Assembly (NCBI GenBank): GCA_022570795.1
Contig: JAKUDP010000007.1
Span: 1,736,001 to 1,800,000 of the forward strand
Direction of reading: 5' to 3'
From: Sphaerulina vaccinii
Lineage: Eukaryota; Ascomycota; Dothideomycetes; Mycosphaerellales; Mycosphaerellaceae
Length of the DNA: 64,000 nt
Shown: one piece after another, positions 43,246 to 52,852 of the stretch
Position numbering within the stretch: the first letter of the stretch is position 1
How the letters are laid out: every line of letters begins with the position of its first letter
The notes under the pieces: generated by a model
Seen by the model: the letters and a program-made list of their open reading frames with translations, nothing else
What the model was told of the DNA's origin: nothing
Databases searched by the model: none
Translations under genes and position numbers: made by a program

Positions 43246-43841
43246 TCATATCACAAGCAAGGCGCCAAGAGCGAGAACAGGCAGTCCTGCAGCCGGAAGA
43301 AGCATATTGCCAGCACTTCCAGCAGTCTCCGAAGGCGTGGCAGCTGCAGCAGTTGATGCTGATGGCGTCGAAGTCGAACTTATACCAGCAGTGGTGCTCG
43401 AGCTAGCAGCATGATCATGATCGTGATCGTCCTCCTCATCAGAACCTTGACGAACGAGCGTTACCTGCCCACCAGAACCATCTGCGCATTGGCTAGACAC
43501 ACCTCGTCAGTCTCACATGTACATGTCCAATCAGGACGGTGTACAATTTACATGGTGGTATCATCATTCCCTGCAGCAGCGCATCCGCTGTAGCTATCTG
43601 GAGCGTCGTCTGTGTTTCCAATCTCACTGGTCACTTCCCATTCGAGTTGGCCTTGGAAGCAGTAGTAGCCATCGGAGTGTGTGTGGCAGTTGTCGACTTC
43701 TGTTGGCACTTCTGCGGTGGCTGTTGCTGAGGGTGCGAATGTTGTTGCTGTTGTGCTGCTGGACGTGGTAGAGGACTGTGCTACTGCATAAGAAGCAGCG
43801 GACGCGATTGCGCCCAGGATCAGGAGGTGTGTTGAGACCAT
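43246..43841 (-). CDS. Small GPI-anchored cell-wall/membrane protein
   Basis: Two exons, 43841-43552 and 43492-43246 (intron 59 nt), encode 178 residues. The signal peptide (LLILGAIASAASYAVA) is followed by a Ser/Thr-rich linker. A Cys/His module follows: DNCHTHSDGYYCFQG, YSGCAAAGND, and after the splice TTIQCADGSGGQVTLV. An acidic/His stretch (DEEDDHDHDHAA) and a second Ser/Thr/Ala linker lead to a hydrophobic C-terminus (LLPAAGLPVLALGALLVI), as expected for a GPI signal. The four-Cys module with CHTH and YC pairs is shared by many fungal surface proteins of unknown role. The intron was placed by its splice signals and because it restores the fourth Cys. Confidence 0.78.
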
Positions 43842-44303
43842 TTCGAGATACTCTGGAGCTTGTGTCTGACAGACACGCTACAAGTCAAACGGAACAGGTG
43901 TGCAGACGCTACTTAGTTGCCCTTGACTGGCACATATATGCAAATGCCCAGCCTGCCAAGAAAGAGCCAGGCACAGCAGGCACTCCAGCAGCCGCCGAGC
44001 TGGCTCAACACCAGCCATTGAGCACAACGAAGCAGATATTCTTGAGCCACAACTTCGCTCACTGGAGAACCTTCCAAAGGGAGCGCATGTCCGCTATAAC
44101 AAGTCATCCTTACCGACTCGGCATGCGAGTTCAAGCCCTCGGCGTGACATTGATGGCCATCGTCACGTGTCACAGGAGCATCAACGCATGAAGCGAAAGA
44201 TGTAGCTATATAACAATAGCTCAGAATCTCTCCCAAGTGTTTTCTTTATCTGTTCGTGTGGGGTACAATCTACTTATTTGATTTGCGTTCTGGAATTCAC
44301 ACA

Positions 44304-44333
44304 GGCTCCGTGGTGCAATGGTAGCACGTTCGA
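44304..44333 (+). other. tRNA 5'-half-like sequence with A box
   Basis: Begins GGCTCCGTGGTGCAATGG and continues GTAGCAC. It has a 7-nt acceptor-like strand, a four-pair D stem (GTGC/GCAC) and a perfect A box (TGGTGCAATGG). The anticodon stem, T arm and matching 3' acceptor strand are absent, so it is not a functional tRNA gene. It may be a tRNA-derived retroelement head or a relict. Confidence 0.5.
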
Positions 44334-44374
44334 ACACAATTAGGACTTGGGATTCAGGCATTGTGCCTGATTTT

Positions 44375-44433
44375 ATCGTCGCTTGACATCACGTCTTCGA
44401 TACCATCGCTTGACATTACGTCTTCGATACCAA
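44375..44433 (-). repeat. Minisatellite, two copies of a 27-bp unit
   Basis: Two adjacent copies of ATCGCTTGACATCACGTCTT-type sequence continuing into CGATACC, differing at one internal base. The reverse complement recurs at 47350-47530. Confidence 0.7.
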
Positions 44434-44828
44434 TAATCACAATTCCCCTTGTCTGTGAGGCGTTTGTACTTCGGTGCATCAGCGTTTCGAGAGATCTACG
44501 CTCGAGTCGTAGTCGAGCCAAATCTTTTTGCTCATATCTTTTGACTTCGTCACTGGCATTTTGAGCACATCTCAAATTTCGACAAGACTTATATACTACA
44601 CATTTCCGGGTAAGGTCTTGTAGCATACCAGAGCCACACGTCGAACGTCTCTGGAATAAGGCAGATCCCCCTTGTTTCCATGGTCGTACCTTGAGCAACG
44701 TGGACGTTGCTGTCGACTCAGAGAGACGCGTGAGGCCAGTTTCATGCTCTCAGTAGGGGGTGGCTAGGAGTTCTGAAGCGGCGGTTGTGGAGAGATCTGA
44801 CCTATCGTTCTATGGTCATATCTTCCGA

Positions 44829-45851
44829 CTATCTCACAGCCTGCTTCACCTCCTCATCAAGGTGTTCCCTCCTTATTCTCCCACTGATCAAATATACAGC
44901 CGTCCTCACCGCCAACAACGGATCCTCACTGACCTTCACACCCTCCATATACCTCGGAACAGGATCATATATGATATTCTTCTGTTCCTTCCCGGCCGGC
45001 TCCCCTTCACCCATCTCCCACAACCTGTCAATAACAATCTCACCCATCTCCACAATCTCATTCGTCTCGGGCCAAGTCTTCGTACTATCATTAACCTCAT
45101 CGCCATCCTCCGCAAGTTGCGCTAGCAATCTGTACTTGATAGGCTTCTTATTCTCCATTCTCCATTCTAAGTCTTCGAATTGGAAGTTCTTGGATTGCTT
45201 CGCAGCGTCGGCTTTGCTATACTTCATTACTCCCTGCCACGGCACGATTCTCCAGCGGAAGTATCTCTCCTCTCCAGCTTCATTCACAAACTTGTAAGCA
45301 TGAGTTGCATACCACTGTTCCGTAGCGAAAGAGTACGCGTGAGCAGGAGCTTGATTCTCCTGGAAGTACTTCGCGTGTGGGTTAGCTGCAACCCACTCGT
45401 CCATTTTGCCTGCTTTCATAGCTTTGAACTGTTCGAGGAAGTCTTCTCCAGTGGAGACAATGAAGCCATATGCGTTGTTCGTGATGATGTCGTAGTGCGT
45501 GTGACCATCTTCTGAGAGGACGAAACGGATGGCGAAACCTCGAGAACCGTTGTCTCCGTTGTCGGAAAAATCTTTGTAGCCTGTGTCGGTGCTGTAGCGC
45601 ATGATTAGGGGCGTTGACGCGTTCTTGAAGATGGGTGCTTTGGAGAGCTTGGAGGCATTTCTGTGAGGTGTGAAGTGGCCTTTGACCAATTGGCCCTTTG
45701 CGTGGACTGGAGACAATTAGTCGCTGATGGTCGTCTTGTGGAAGAGGTAAGTACCTGGTCTGTAGTTCGTTGGAGTCTCGAAGGTAGCTCGCATGGTATT
45801 CACGAGCTCGTCAGACAGCTTGATGAGCTGAGGATCTTCTGGAAGAGGCAT
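44829..45851 (-). CDS. Small catalase-like heme protein
   Basis: Two exons, 45851-45755 and 45706-44829 (intron 48 nt), encode about 324 residues. Splicing restores the catalytic His region (TNYRPVHAKGQLVKGHF). It continues with the distal-side block around NGSRGFAIRFVLSEDG and ends with AVRTAVYLISGRIRREHL, where the R-x-x-x-Y pattern matches the heme Tyr ligand motif. At about 324 residues it is shorter than ordinary catalases (roughly 480-750) and lacks their C-terminal domains, resembling the SrpA-like minimal catalase group, which often has peroxidase activity. No signal peptide or peroxisomal SKL is visible, so a cytosolic location is likely. Confidence 0.85.
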
Positions 45852-46392
45852 GGCTGCAGATTGTTGCCAACAGGTTGTAATCTGTAATCTAGATAGGGTG
45901 AGAGTGTTGCTATTGACAACCGATGAACAATGTTGTGCTGTAGTTAGTTCATATAGAATACTGCTGACCATTTATGACTCTCTCACTGGTCAACCACAGT
46001 CGTCATGGAGAGTCTCGACACTTACATGAACGTCATGGCACAGTGAGGCCAAAGTCAAAGCTGTATAGCGAGCAATTCGAGCTGTTGTTGTTGTTGATAT
46101 AGCCGTTTTGCAGATCTCCCTCCGAGGCGCTCCCTCCCGCATTAATTCCGCCTGGAATCGAGAACATATCTCCGATCTGCAACAGACGAATGCTGACCCT
46201 GCCAGCCAGACCATCTTCGCATAGGCTTCATTATTCAGCGGAGAGTCGTTCGAAGCTCCAGGTCGCGCAGCTGGGTGCTGAGCCTGCTCCCGTTGGTTTG
46301 GATGTCAGTGATGATCTCCACTATCAACTACAGCTCATGACACTGCGCAGTGATAGTACTAGAAGCCATTGTATGGAGCAATACATCGTCCA
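45852..46392. other. Intergenic upstream of the catalase-like gene
   Basis: No gene seen. Contains the catalase-like promoter and the 3' flank of the NIF3/YqfO-like gene. Confidence 0.45.
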
Positions 46393-46792
46393 TCAGAGCG
46401 CCTCCATCTTATAGACCTCATAAGCCGGCTCCTCATATGGATGTGATCTAGACAAGATTCAGCTCTTTCAGCCCACACTCACACGAATGGATCACTCCAT
46501 ACTTCTTCAGTGCTTCAACCGCAGCCTTTGCCACATCTCTCCCTACACATATTGTCTCAAATCTCACCTCTTCTACTTCTTCGATCTTGCCTCTTTTGCC
46601 AATATGTGGATTGGCACTATCACCAGGCTTGAACTGCCCAATGCCTCGCGTGGAAAATCCTGCTTCGGTGTAACCGCCTGGGCCTGGATATCTGCCTGCA
46701 CCAACTGCGAATATGGCTTCTTTGATCTTTGGGAGGTCTGGAGGTGGTGTGAAGAATACGAGCTTGTAGCGCTCGGGTATGGTATCTGACAT
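46393..46792 (-). CDS. NIF3/YqfO-like small conserved protein
   Basis: Two exons, 46792-46503 and 46447-46393. The 55-nt intron 46448-46502 begins GTATGG and ends TCTAG. Splicing joins KAAVEALKK to SHPYEEPAYEVYKMEAL, giving about 114 residues. The core matches the central domain of bacterial YqfO/NIF3-type proteins: YKLVFFTPPPDLPKIKEAIF, AVGAGRYPGPGG, GIGQFKPGDSANPHIGKRGK and EEVRFETICV, then the diagnostic HPYEEPAY. The fungal form is this domain alone. Its biochemical role is not established. The frame is open to an ATG at 46915, and that 41-residue Arg/Ser-rich extension could be a mitochondrial presequence. Confidence 0.82.
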
Positions 46793-47606
46793 GATTCGCA
46801 AGAAGGACTGTTGATAGGCTGGTTTGCACGCGTTTCGGGCAAGCAATGGCGTGCAGTGTAAGGCAGTTCGAGTGGACATGCGAGATAGAGTCAACGACGA
46901 GCTTGACGTCTGCACGAGAAGTCGGTGCGATATCGCACTTCACATTGCATTGATGAGAGCTGAATAGGATGAGTTCCAGGAAACTGGAGACATTCTCCAC
47001 ATCCGGAGGGCTCTCCGCTCATGAATGCCAAGATCTGTTCGTTCACGGATTGACTTGAGCAAGACGTGCAGGGCGATCATAGCCTCCGCCTGTGAGCAAT
47101 CAATCACTCCCCACCAAGACTTAGGCTATGTCGAAGCTATTGATTGGCGTCCTGGCGCAAGCCGAGCGGCACGGTAAAGGATATCATAGGCGTGAATCGG
47201 TATGGTCAAGCAAGAGACCGAAGGCGCAGGCCGTTTGGTCGATGGAAGCGATCGAGGTCAGAAACCGAGCGATTGATAGCCCCCTCCGAAACCAGGCCGA
47301 ACGGCCCAAGATTCGATGGGGATTACTGGCGAAAGCCAGATAATCAAGAGTATCAAAGACGTGATGTCAAGCCATAGAATGAAATAGTATCGAAGACGTG
47401 ATGTCAAGCGATGAGTATCGAAGACGCAATGTCAAGCGCTAGGATATATCGAAGGCGAAAACCAAACGATAGGACTGAAGGTAAGAATACCAAACAGTCA
47501 GGGTGTGTTGAAGACGCCATGTCAAGCAACAGTACCATAGGCAGAAGCCAGGTAGCAGAAGTCAGTCTGCTGAAGGCAGGAAGCCAAGCGATAGCGATAT
47601 TAGGTA
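46793..47606. other. Intergenic with minisatellite
   Basis: No gene; the right half is repetitive (listed separately). Confidence 0.45.
47350..47530 (+). repeat. Minisatellite related to 44375-44433, opposite orientation
   Basis: Units of about 26 bp of the form GTATCGAAGACGTGATGTCA followed by AGCGAT occur at 47350, 47387 and 47415, with a more divergent one at 47505 and weaker remnants between and up to about 47600. The unit is the reverse complement of the one near 44.4 kb. Units are unevenly spaced, so the array is decaying. Confidence 0.68.
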
Positions 47607-48614
47607 TCATATCCCGAGGCCATTATCCCAATCTTCTCGTATTGGTTGCATCTCTCTGGCTATAGGTGGGAGCTGGTCCAGATGTGAGAAAATACCATTC
47701 AGCATTGCCATTACGGTGTCCAGGTTTTCATCTCCGCGTAGCTTCCAGATGACATCTGGCAATTCCATGATATCACTATTGAAGCTAATTTTGATAGTCA
47801 AAGGCTTAGGATCCGGTAGCGTACATAGCGGAAGTGTTCGCCAGCTTGCAGTGGGATGCCAGAATCCTGAAGGTGGGCTTTGAAAGCAGCCATTTCGAAT
47901 CAAGGTAACGAGAGTTCCGTCATGCCCCCTCCCGCGCTCCGTGAGATATGTGAGCTGGGAATCCCAGGGAGTATTGATGCTGATGTTGAGCTGCAGAAAA
48001 GAATTCTGCTGCTGCTCAACACAAGTCCAGGTTACGGACTTGAACAGCATGCTCTCGTGGAACATCGACGAGGACCTGTCAACCCAGCACAGTAACCACC
48101 ACAACGGTTGGTAGAGCTCACGCAGCTTGTTCTCTGGCGATAGCTCAATCCCGACTGGTAATTTGAAGAACAGCTCTCTGAGGTGACGAGAGCTTTGGAT
48201 TGTATGCGCAAAGGCTTTACAGACTCTCTGAATTCGGAGGAGAAAACAACCAGACCTTTTGGCATTGTAGCAGCAGGAGCACGAGTACCGATGGATGACT
48301 ATGTTCATGTCCATGCTCAGGTTGGCGATCTGTTCAGTGGCAGCAAACTTCAAAATTCTTTCGAGCACTGCAGAGGTGCTAAAGAACCTCGCTGTAAGTT
48401 CCATCAATGCAAGCCTCTTCTGCCACCTTCTCTGCCACCTCATCCGCTCCTCCATCGGTAGCTGGACTGGAGCATACGCTTTCAGCTGCCTGTCCCATCT
48501 GGCAGGTCGTTGTGGTCGCCTTGGAGGTTTCGAGGGCTCTGTTTGCATTGTGCCTCGCGAAAGTCCCAGGGAAGCTTGTGGAGGAGGCAGTCTGCAGTTG
48601 GCTTCGGTGTCCAT
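47607..48614 (-). CDS. F-box-like protein
   Basis: A single frame of 335 residues. A degenerate F-box region lies at about residues 75-150 (FFSTSAVLERILKFAATEQI, then LLRIQRVCKAFAHTIQSSRH and LRELFFKLPVG). A 'lead' helix and a 'VCKAF' helix are separated by a Cys-rich insert (SCSCCYNAKRSG). The C-terminal half has no repeat or enzyme motif and ends near IAREMQPIREDW. The architecture parallels the F-box gene at 7.9 kb, a family strongly expanded in Dothideomycetes. Possible starts are 48614 or the second Met at residue 23. Substrate unknown. Confidence 0.68.
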   Translation of the reverse strand: MDTEANCRLPPPQASLGLSRGTMQTEPSKPPRRPQRPARWDRQLKAYAPVQLPMEERMRWQRRWQKRLALMELTARFFSTSAVLERILKFAATEQIANLSMDMNIVIHRYSCSCCYNAKRSGCFLLRIQRVCKAFAHTIQSSRHLRELFFKLPVGIELSPENKLRELYQPLWWLLCWVDRSSSMFHESMLFKSVTWTCVEQQQNSFLQLNISINTPWDSQLTYLTERGRGHDGTLVTLIRNGCFQSPPSGFWHPTASWRTLPLCTLPDPKPLTIKISFNSDIMELPDVIWKLRGDENLDTVMAMLNGIFSHLDQLPPIAREMQPIREDWDNGLGI

Positions 48615-49271
48615 TGTGGTGGCGTCAATATTTCGAGTCTGGCTTATTCTCTGCTCTTAGTTGTCTGAAGCGATGCGGGTCGGTTGTAATTCTGTGGGCG
48701 TGGTTGTCGTGGAGAGAAAGAGAGTAGAAATTCGCAGGCTCTGTTTGTGATTTTCCATCGCGGTGGCCTCGATCAGTTGTTCCGCTGCTTGGCGTTCGCA
48801 TGATTCGATGTTGATGTTCTGCTTCACTTCATACCGCTCCTTCCCCTTCGCTGCGCGACATCCCAGTATGGCCAACGGCGGCTTCAATGGCTGAATTTCA
48901 AGACCGACAATATCCACCTCTTCATCCACCACGTCTCATGCCACGAGGACACGTCTCAAGAGCATTGGAGAGCTGTCATCGCACCTGGTCTTCGTTGCTG
49001 AATGCTTGGTACGACCCATACTGCAGAGGGCTGTGCTACTGCAAGAGCCACTGCCTCTCTCTTCCAGACCTCTCTCTTCGATAGCGATCTAGTGGGGCTG
49101 CTTCTTAGTTCTGCTATCATGTCCGATTCGCTTCGAGCTGCTGTGGAATGATGAGTTGTCACATCCTTGGTAGATGGGAGTCTTTCACTTCAAGAAACCA
49201 CCAAGGTCGTCGTCATGTGAAGTATGGAGGAGGCAGACGGCTACCATCGGAACGAACAGAGACCATCCTTG
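48615..49271. other. Intergenic
   Basis: A 91-codon minus frame at 48660-48932 has no recognisable feature. Nothing else supported. Confidence 0.45.
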
Positions 49272-49757
49272 CTAGCTCACCGATCTCGCCACTGCCCTGT
49301 ACCACGTGGCGCAAGACCAATATGCCAAGAATATCGTCTTCATGTGCCTCTGCAACGATTCCAACGCTCTAAACCTGCGTAAAGCAGCATGATGTTGGCA
49401 TTGTATCAATTTTGATAGCACATCATCGATCAGATCTTGTAGAAGACGTACAAAGGACGAGTGCGAACAACCATGCATGGTTGAAACAAGCTCAGCCAAG
49501 AGCAGTCTCGAACAGCGTTTGTGGTTGTTGGCGCCGATCGCGCTCTTCTCGCCTGTTCCTGTCACTCTGTACCCTTCAACCTTCTGCGTGAGAAAGCCTC
49601 CATTTGGCGATACGATATGCAGCGTTCTGCCATTGCCACTTCTCATTCGTTCATGCACAGTCACATGTATCGAAGGCACGAGACTACTTACTCTATACAC
49701 GGCAAACCGATCGGCCGGGGATGAATCGAAATGCCCTACAAGTATGGCGTAGCTCAT
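49272..49757 (-). CDS. Hypothetical protein, unrecognised
   Basis: An open frame of 161 residues starting MSYAILVGHFDSSPADRFAV. It continues HVTVHERMRSGNGRTLHIVS, then LLLAELVSTMHGCSHSSF, LLQDLIDDVLSKLIQ and a Trp/Arg-containing end. I do not recognise a family. The frame stays open further upstream into the antisense of the SPX gene, giving 318 codons in total, but that part is a shadow. A GTAAGT at the codons after FAVYR could be a donor, though the spliced alternative stops quickly. Position fits a divergent partner of the SPX-RING gene (256-base gap). It may also be chance. Confidence 0.35.
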   Translation of the reverse strand: MSYAILVGHFDSSPADRFAVYRVSSLVPSIHVTVHERMRSGNGRTLHIVSPNGGFLTQKVEGYRVTGTGEKSAIGANNHKRCSRLLLAELVSTMHGCSHSSFVRLLQDLIDDVLSKLIQCQHHAALRRFRALESLQRHMKTIFLAYWSCATWYRAVARSVS

Positions 49758-50013
49758 GCGCAAAAGTCGGTCCAGTCTCCTTCGCAATTGCGCCTCGCGG
49801 CCAACGAAGAGTTTTCCAGACGTTGCGTTCTTTATGCTATAAGTATTCTGGGTCTGTCCACATCTGACTCCACTCACACTCTCCACCAGCTCCAGGCTAC
49901 TACCACTCACTACAGACACGTACCCACCTATCTGGCTGCACAAATAGCAGGCACGACGATCCTCAGTAACAACACCACACCCACTGACACATGTTACCCA
50001 CTCGAGAATCACG

Positions 50014-51456
50014 ATGAAGTTTGGACGCGAATATGAGACGTCATTAGCCAACGATGGCTTCCCGCAGGAATGGGTCGCTCGTGCCATTGAGTACAAGAAC
50101 TTGAAGAAGGCAATTAAGAAGGTGCACCTCGAGTTGGAGGCACTAGGACTGGACCAGCAGACATTGGTCAACCTCAACGAGTTGGTCTTACATGGCGCAA
50201 CTCCAAAGCCGGACAAGAGTCCGAGCAAGGACTACTTCGCGGGCTCGCGTCCTAGTCTGACCAGTATACCAGAGGAGTTCAGTCCACAGCTACGTATCCT
50301 CGTCGACAGCAAGACTGGCGCTCCCTTAGATGCGAAGTTGGCGCCGGAGACCAGGGAATCGCTCAGGAAGTTAGCGAGGCATGAAATGGTGGTCAATCGT
50401 CGCCCGGAGCACATTGGCGATCATGCACATACACACGCTGTTGCATCACCCGATGAGCAGGACCGTACCCGAGAGGACTCTCCAGCGCGTGCACTCATAG
50501 CAGATGCCAGGTGGGTGCAAGTTCCTCTTGCGTCAGCAAAGGACTTCTTCGAAATGCTAGAGCCAAAGCTCATGGAGCTCGACTCTCTGCGCGATGCAGA
50601 AACGCACAACCTTGAGGAAGAGATATTGGACCTCGGAGAGGCCGTAGAGAATGTGGTTCAGCCAGTCCGAGAAGGCTACGAAGCGAAACGAGGCATGTCA
50701 TATCGCGACTTGTACTTCTGGCGAGAGATGTTCCGACTATACCTCGAGACTCCCATCTTCTACTCCGAGACCGAACGAAGACGAGGCGCACTCACATACA
50801 GCGAAGCGCGAACGAACCTCGAGAAGTATGACAAACAGCTGCGAGACACTGGACTACTGGGCAAGATGAAGACTCCACAAGCCAAAGAGGCAGCGCGGCG
50901 TTTCCTCGACCTCAATCTTCACATCCTCAGCATTATGCACTTTCAAGAGATGAACAGTAAAGCCATGGCGAAGATCCTGAAGAAATTCAACAAGCGAACA
51001 CATATCGAAGGCAACGAATTCGTCTCAAGTCTGGCAGGGAAGTATCCTGCGATCACAGCCAAGTCCTCTGCCGGAGGCTTCGCAGACAGCATAGCACGCG
51101 ACATGCACGCCGAGATCGGCTCCAAAGTCCTCGCAATCGTGCCTCAACTGGATGACTGGGTCTGCCCCGTATGCTACGGCATGGCATGGAGACCTGTGAG
51201 TCTGGGCTGCTGTCGATCAGTCTTCTGCATCAGATGCATCATACAACTGCAAGATCAGGACATGAAGAAATGCCCGATGTGTAATGCGGAGACTGTGTTG
51301 AAGGCTAATGGCGGTAACATTGATTTCGAGACGATGGAGTTCCTGGAGAAGTACTTTCCGATGGAAGTCAAGAAGAGGCAGAAAGAGAATGAGAGGGCTA
51401 ATCTAATCAGAGAGCATGGTGAGGACTTTGTTAAGCCTGGGTGCTCGGTGATGTGA
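50014..51456 (+). CDS. SPX-RING E3 ubiquitin ligase
   Basis: A single-exon gene of 480 residues. An SPX domain starts at residue 1 (MKFGREYETSLA) and carries the Lys cluster EYKNLKKAIKKVH. After a long variable insert it closes with HILSIMHFQEMNSKAMAKIL and KKFNKRTH, the second Lys-rich helix that binds inositol pyrophosphates. A RING finger follows at about residues 384-430: CPVCYGMAWRPVSLGCC, FCIRCIIQLQ and KKCPMCN. A charged C-terminal helix ends at GCSVM. In fission yeast the SPX-RING protein Pqr1 limits phosphate uptake by ubiquitinating transporters, so phosphate homeostasis is the likely role. The start has a clear SPX N-terminus. Confidence 0.93.
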   Translation: MKFGREYETSLANDGFPQEWVARAIEYKNLKKAIKKVHLELEALGLDQQTLVNLNELVLHGATPKPDKSPSKDYFAGSRPSLTSIPEEFSPQLRILVDSKTGAPLDAKLAPETRESLRKLARHEMVVNRRPEHIGDHAHTHAVASPDEQDRTREDSPARALIADARWVQVPLASAKDFFEMLEPKLMELDSLRDAETHNLEEEILDLGEAVENVVQPVREGYEAKRGMSYRDLYFWREMFRLYLETPIFYSETERRRGALTYSEARTNLEKYDKQLRDTGLLGKMKTPQAKEAARRFLDLNLHILSIMHFQEMNSKAMAKILKKFNKRTHIEGNEFVSSLAGKYPAITAKSSAGGFADSIARDMHAEIGSKVLAIVPQLDDWVCPVCYGMAWRPVSLGCCRSVFCIRCIIQLQDQDMKKCPMCNAETVLKANGGNIDFETMEFLEKYFPMEVKKRQKENERANLIREHGEDFVKPGCSVM

Positions 51457-51511
51457 GAGGGAGGATGGTAATGAAGTCTACGACAGTATGCATGAGACAG
51501 GAAGAGGTGCG

Positions 51512-51514
<3 letters not shown>

Positions 51515-51544
<30 letters not shown>
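51515..51544 (+). repeat. (GAT)10 microsatellite
   Basis: Ten uninterrupted GAT units, 59 bases after the SPX-RING stop codon, in the likely 3' UTR. Confidence 0.9.
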
Positions 51545-51759
51545 CTGGGCGGTTTGCGTCGTTCATATGGGTGGCACTTTTGCTTCAATGATACCCCAGC
51601 CGCGAAGTCGGTCGTAACACCAGTCTTATATGATCAGTATCGACGAGATATGAGCTTGCTCTACCTAACCATTCTCACGCATTTTTGAACTCACTGCGGC
51701 TTTGCAAGCGGCCCCCACCTCCTCACAGAGATCGCCCGTCGTTTAGAGAGAGCCGCATA

Positions 51760-52578
51760 TCACGGCACACCCCTCCCCTTCCTAGTAGCCTTAGCCAGCT
51801 CACTCTGAGCCTTATCATCCGCATACCGTTGATAAATCGGCAAATAATGCTCTTTCTCACTCGTAGTATTCCTAATACTAGGCCTCTCCACCAAAGCTTT
51901 CCTCCACACATCAAATCTCTTCCAAGTCTCCTCATCCTCTCCTCCTTTACCCTTCTCTGGTATCCCAAGTCCTCCCTTATAGTGATCAAAAACCCATAAT
52001 CTTACAATCCAAGGCGCGATAACGAAGTCTATCAAACTAGGTTCACTGCCTAAGAAGAAAGGTCCTGTAGGATGGAGTTCCTTCGCGAGTTCGAGGAGTT
52101 TGCCCAAGAATTCGTTCCGGACTTCATTGAGACCCGCAATATCGGAAACAGGTTGAAATTGCAAAAACCGATGAAAAGTAGGTATGATTCTGCTCGTTGT
52201 GAAATCCGTCCAAATTCGCGTTCTAGCTCTCTCGTACGGCTCTGCTGGAAGTAGCCTTGGTCCATGATCTGGGTAAGCATCTTCGAGGAATTCGCAAATC
52301 ACAGTAGATTCGTAGAGAGGTTTGTTGTCGTATTCTAGTGTTGGGACGAGACCTCTCGGGTTCAAGGTTAGGAGTGATTGGGGTTTGTGGTAGGGGTTGA
52401 CTTCAATGTATTGGTAGGGTATTTGCTTTTCTTCGAGGACTGTCCAGGCTCTTTGGACGAAAGGGCAGAACCAGCCGGAGTAGAGCTTTAGAGGTTGTTC
52501 GGCTTGGTGTGCGTCTACGATGGCTTTGGCTGGACCTGTGGCCACTGGGTGGAGGTCGGCATCTGGGTGGGAGCTCAT
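51760..52578 (-). CDS. Omega-like glutathione S-transferase
   Basis: A single-exon gene of 272 residues. The N-terminal thioredoxin-like domain has LKLYSGWFCPFVQRAW with a catalytic Cys in a CPF motif, then NPRGLVPTLEYDNKPLYES, where the cis-Pro and Glu-Ser glutathione site lie. The helical C-terminal domain includes the ERARTRIWTDF and PSLIDFVIAPWIVRLWVF segments (N-capping Asp present). A CPF active site rather than Tyr/Ser indicates the omega class, whose members reduce disulfides and dehydroascorbate rather than conjugate. The start at 52578 (MSSHPDADLHP) was preferred over a 63-residue upstream extension of unlikely composition. Ends converge on nothing; a GAT repeat lies downstream. Confidence 0.9.
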   Translation of the reverse strand: MSSHPDADLHPVATGPAKAIVDAHQAEQPLKLYSGWFCPFVQRAWTVLEEKQIPYQYIEVNPYHKPQSLLTLNPRGLVPTLEYDNKPLYESTVICEFLEDAYPDHGPRLLPAEPYERARTRIWTDFTTSRIIPTFHRFLQFQPVSDIAGLNEVRNEFLGKLLELAKELHPTGPFFLGSEPSLIDFVIAPWIVRLWVFDHYKGGLGIPEKGKGGEDEETWKRFDVWRKALVERPSIRNTTSEKEHYLPIYQRYADDKAQSELAKATRKGRGVP

Positions 52579-52852
52579 GGTGGTGGATTTGATGATTAGT
52601 CTGCAAGAAGATGGCTTGAGAGTATGGAGGTGCAGGAGACTGGAAGCTCGAAGCTCGAAGCATACACTGTCGTGATGTATGTTGCATTGATCATCCTGGT
52701 ACCTAGTATGACGTGACTGCCGACTCCGCGGCGGATGATCTTTCTGCCACGTCCTCTCTGTGCTCACGAGGCTACTGCTTCTTTAGATCGCCAAACAGTT
52801 TCCTCAGCTTGCTCTTCCCAGCGTTATTTTTACCAGTAGCTTCAGTGCCGTC

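Larger units (their letters stand above)
43842..44828. other. Intergenic with tRNA fragment and minisatellite
   Basis: Apart from the two listed elements there is no supported gene. A 114-codon minus frame (44354-44698) reads through the minisatellite as IEDVMSSD repeats and is probably a by-product. Confidence 0.45.
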
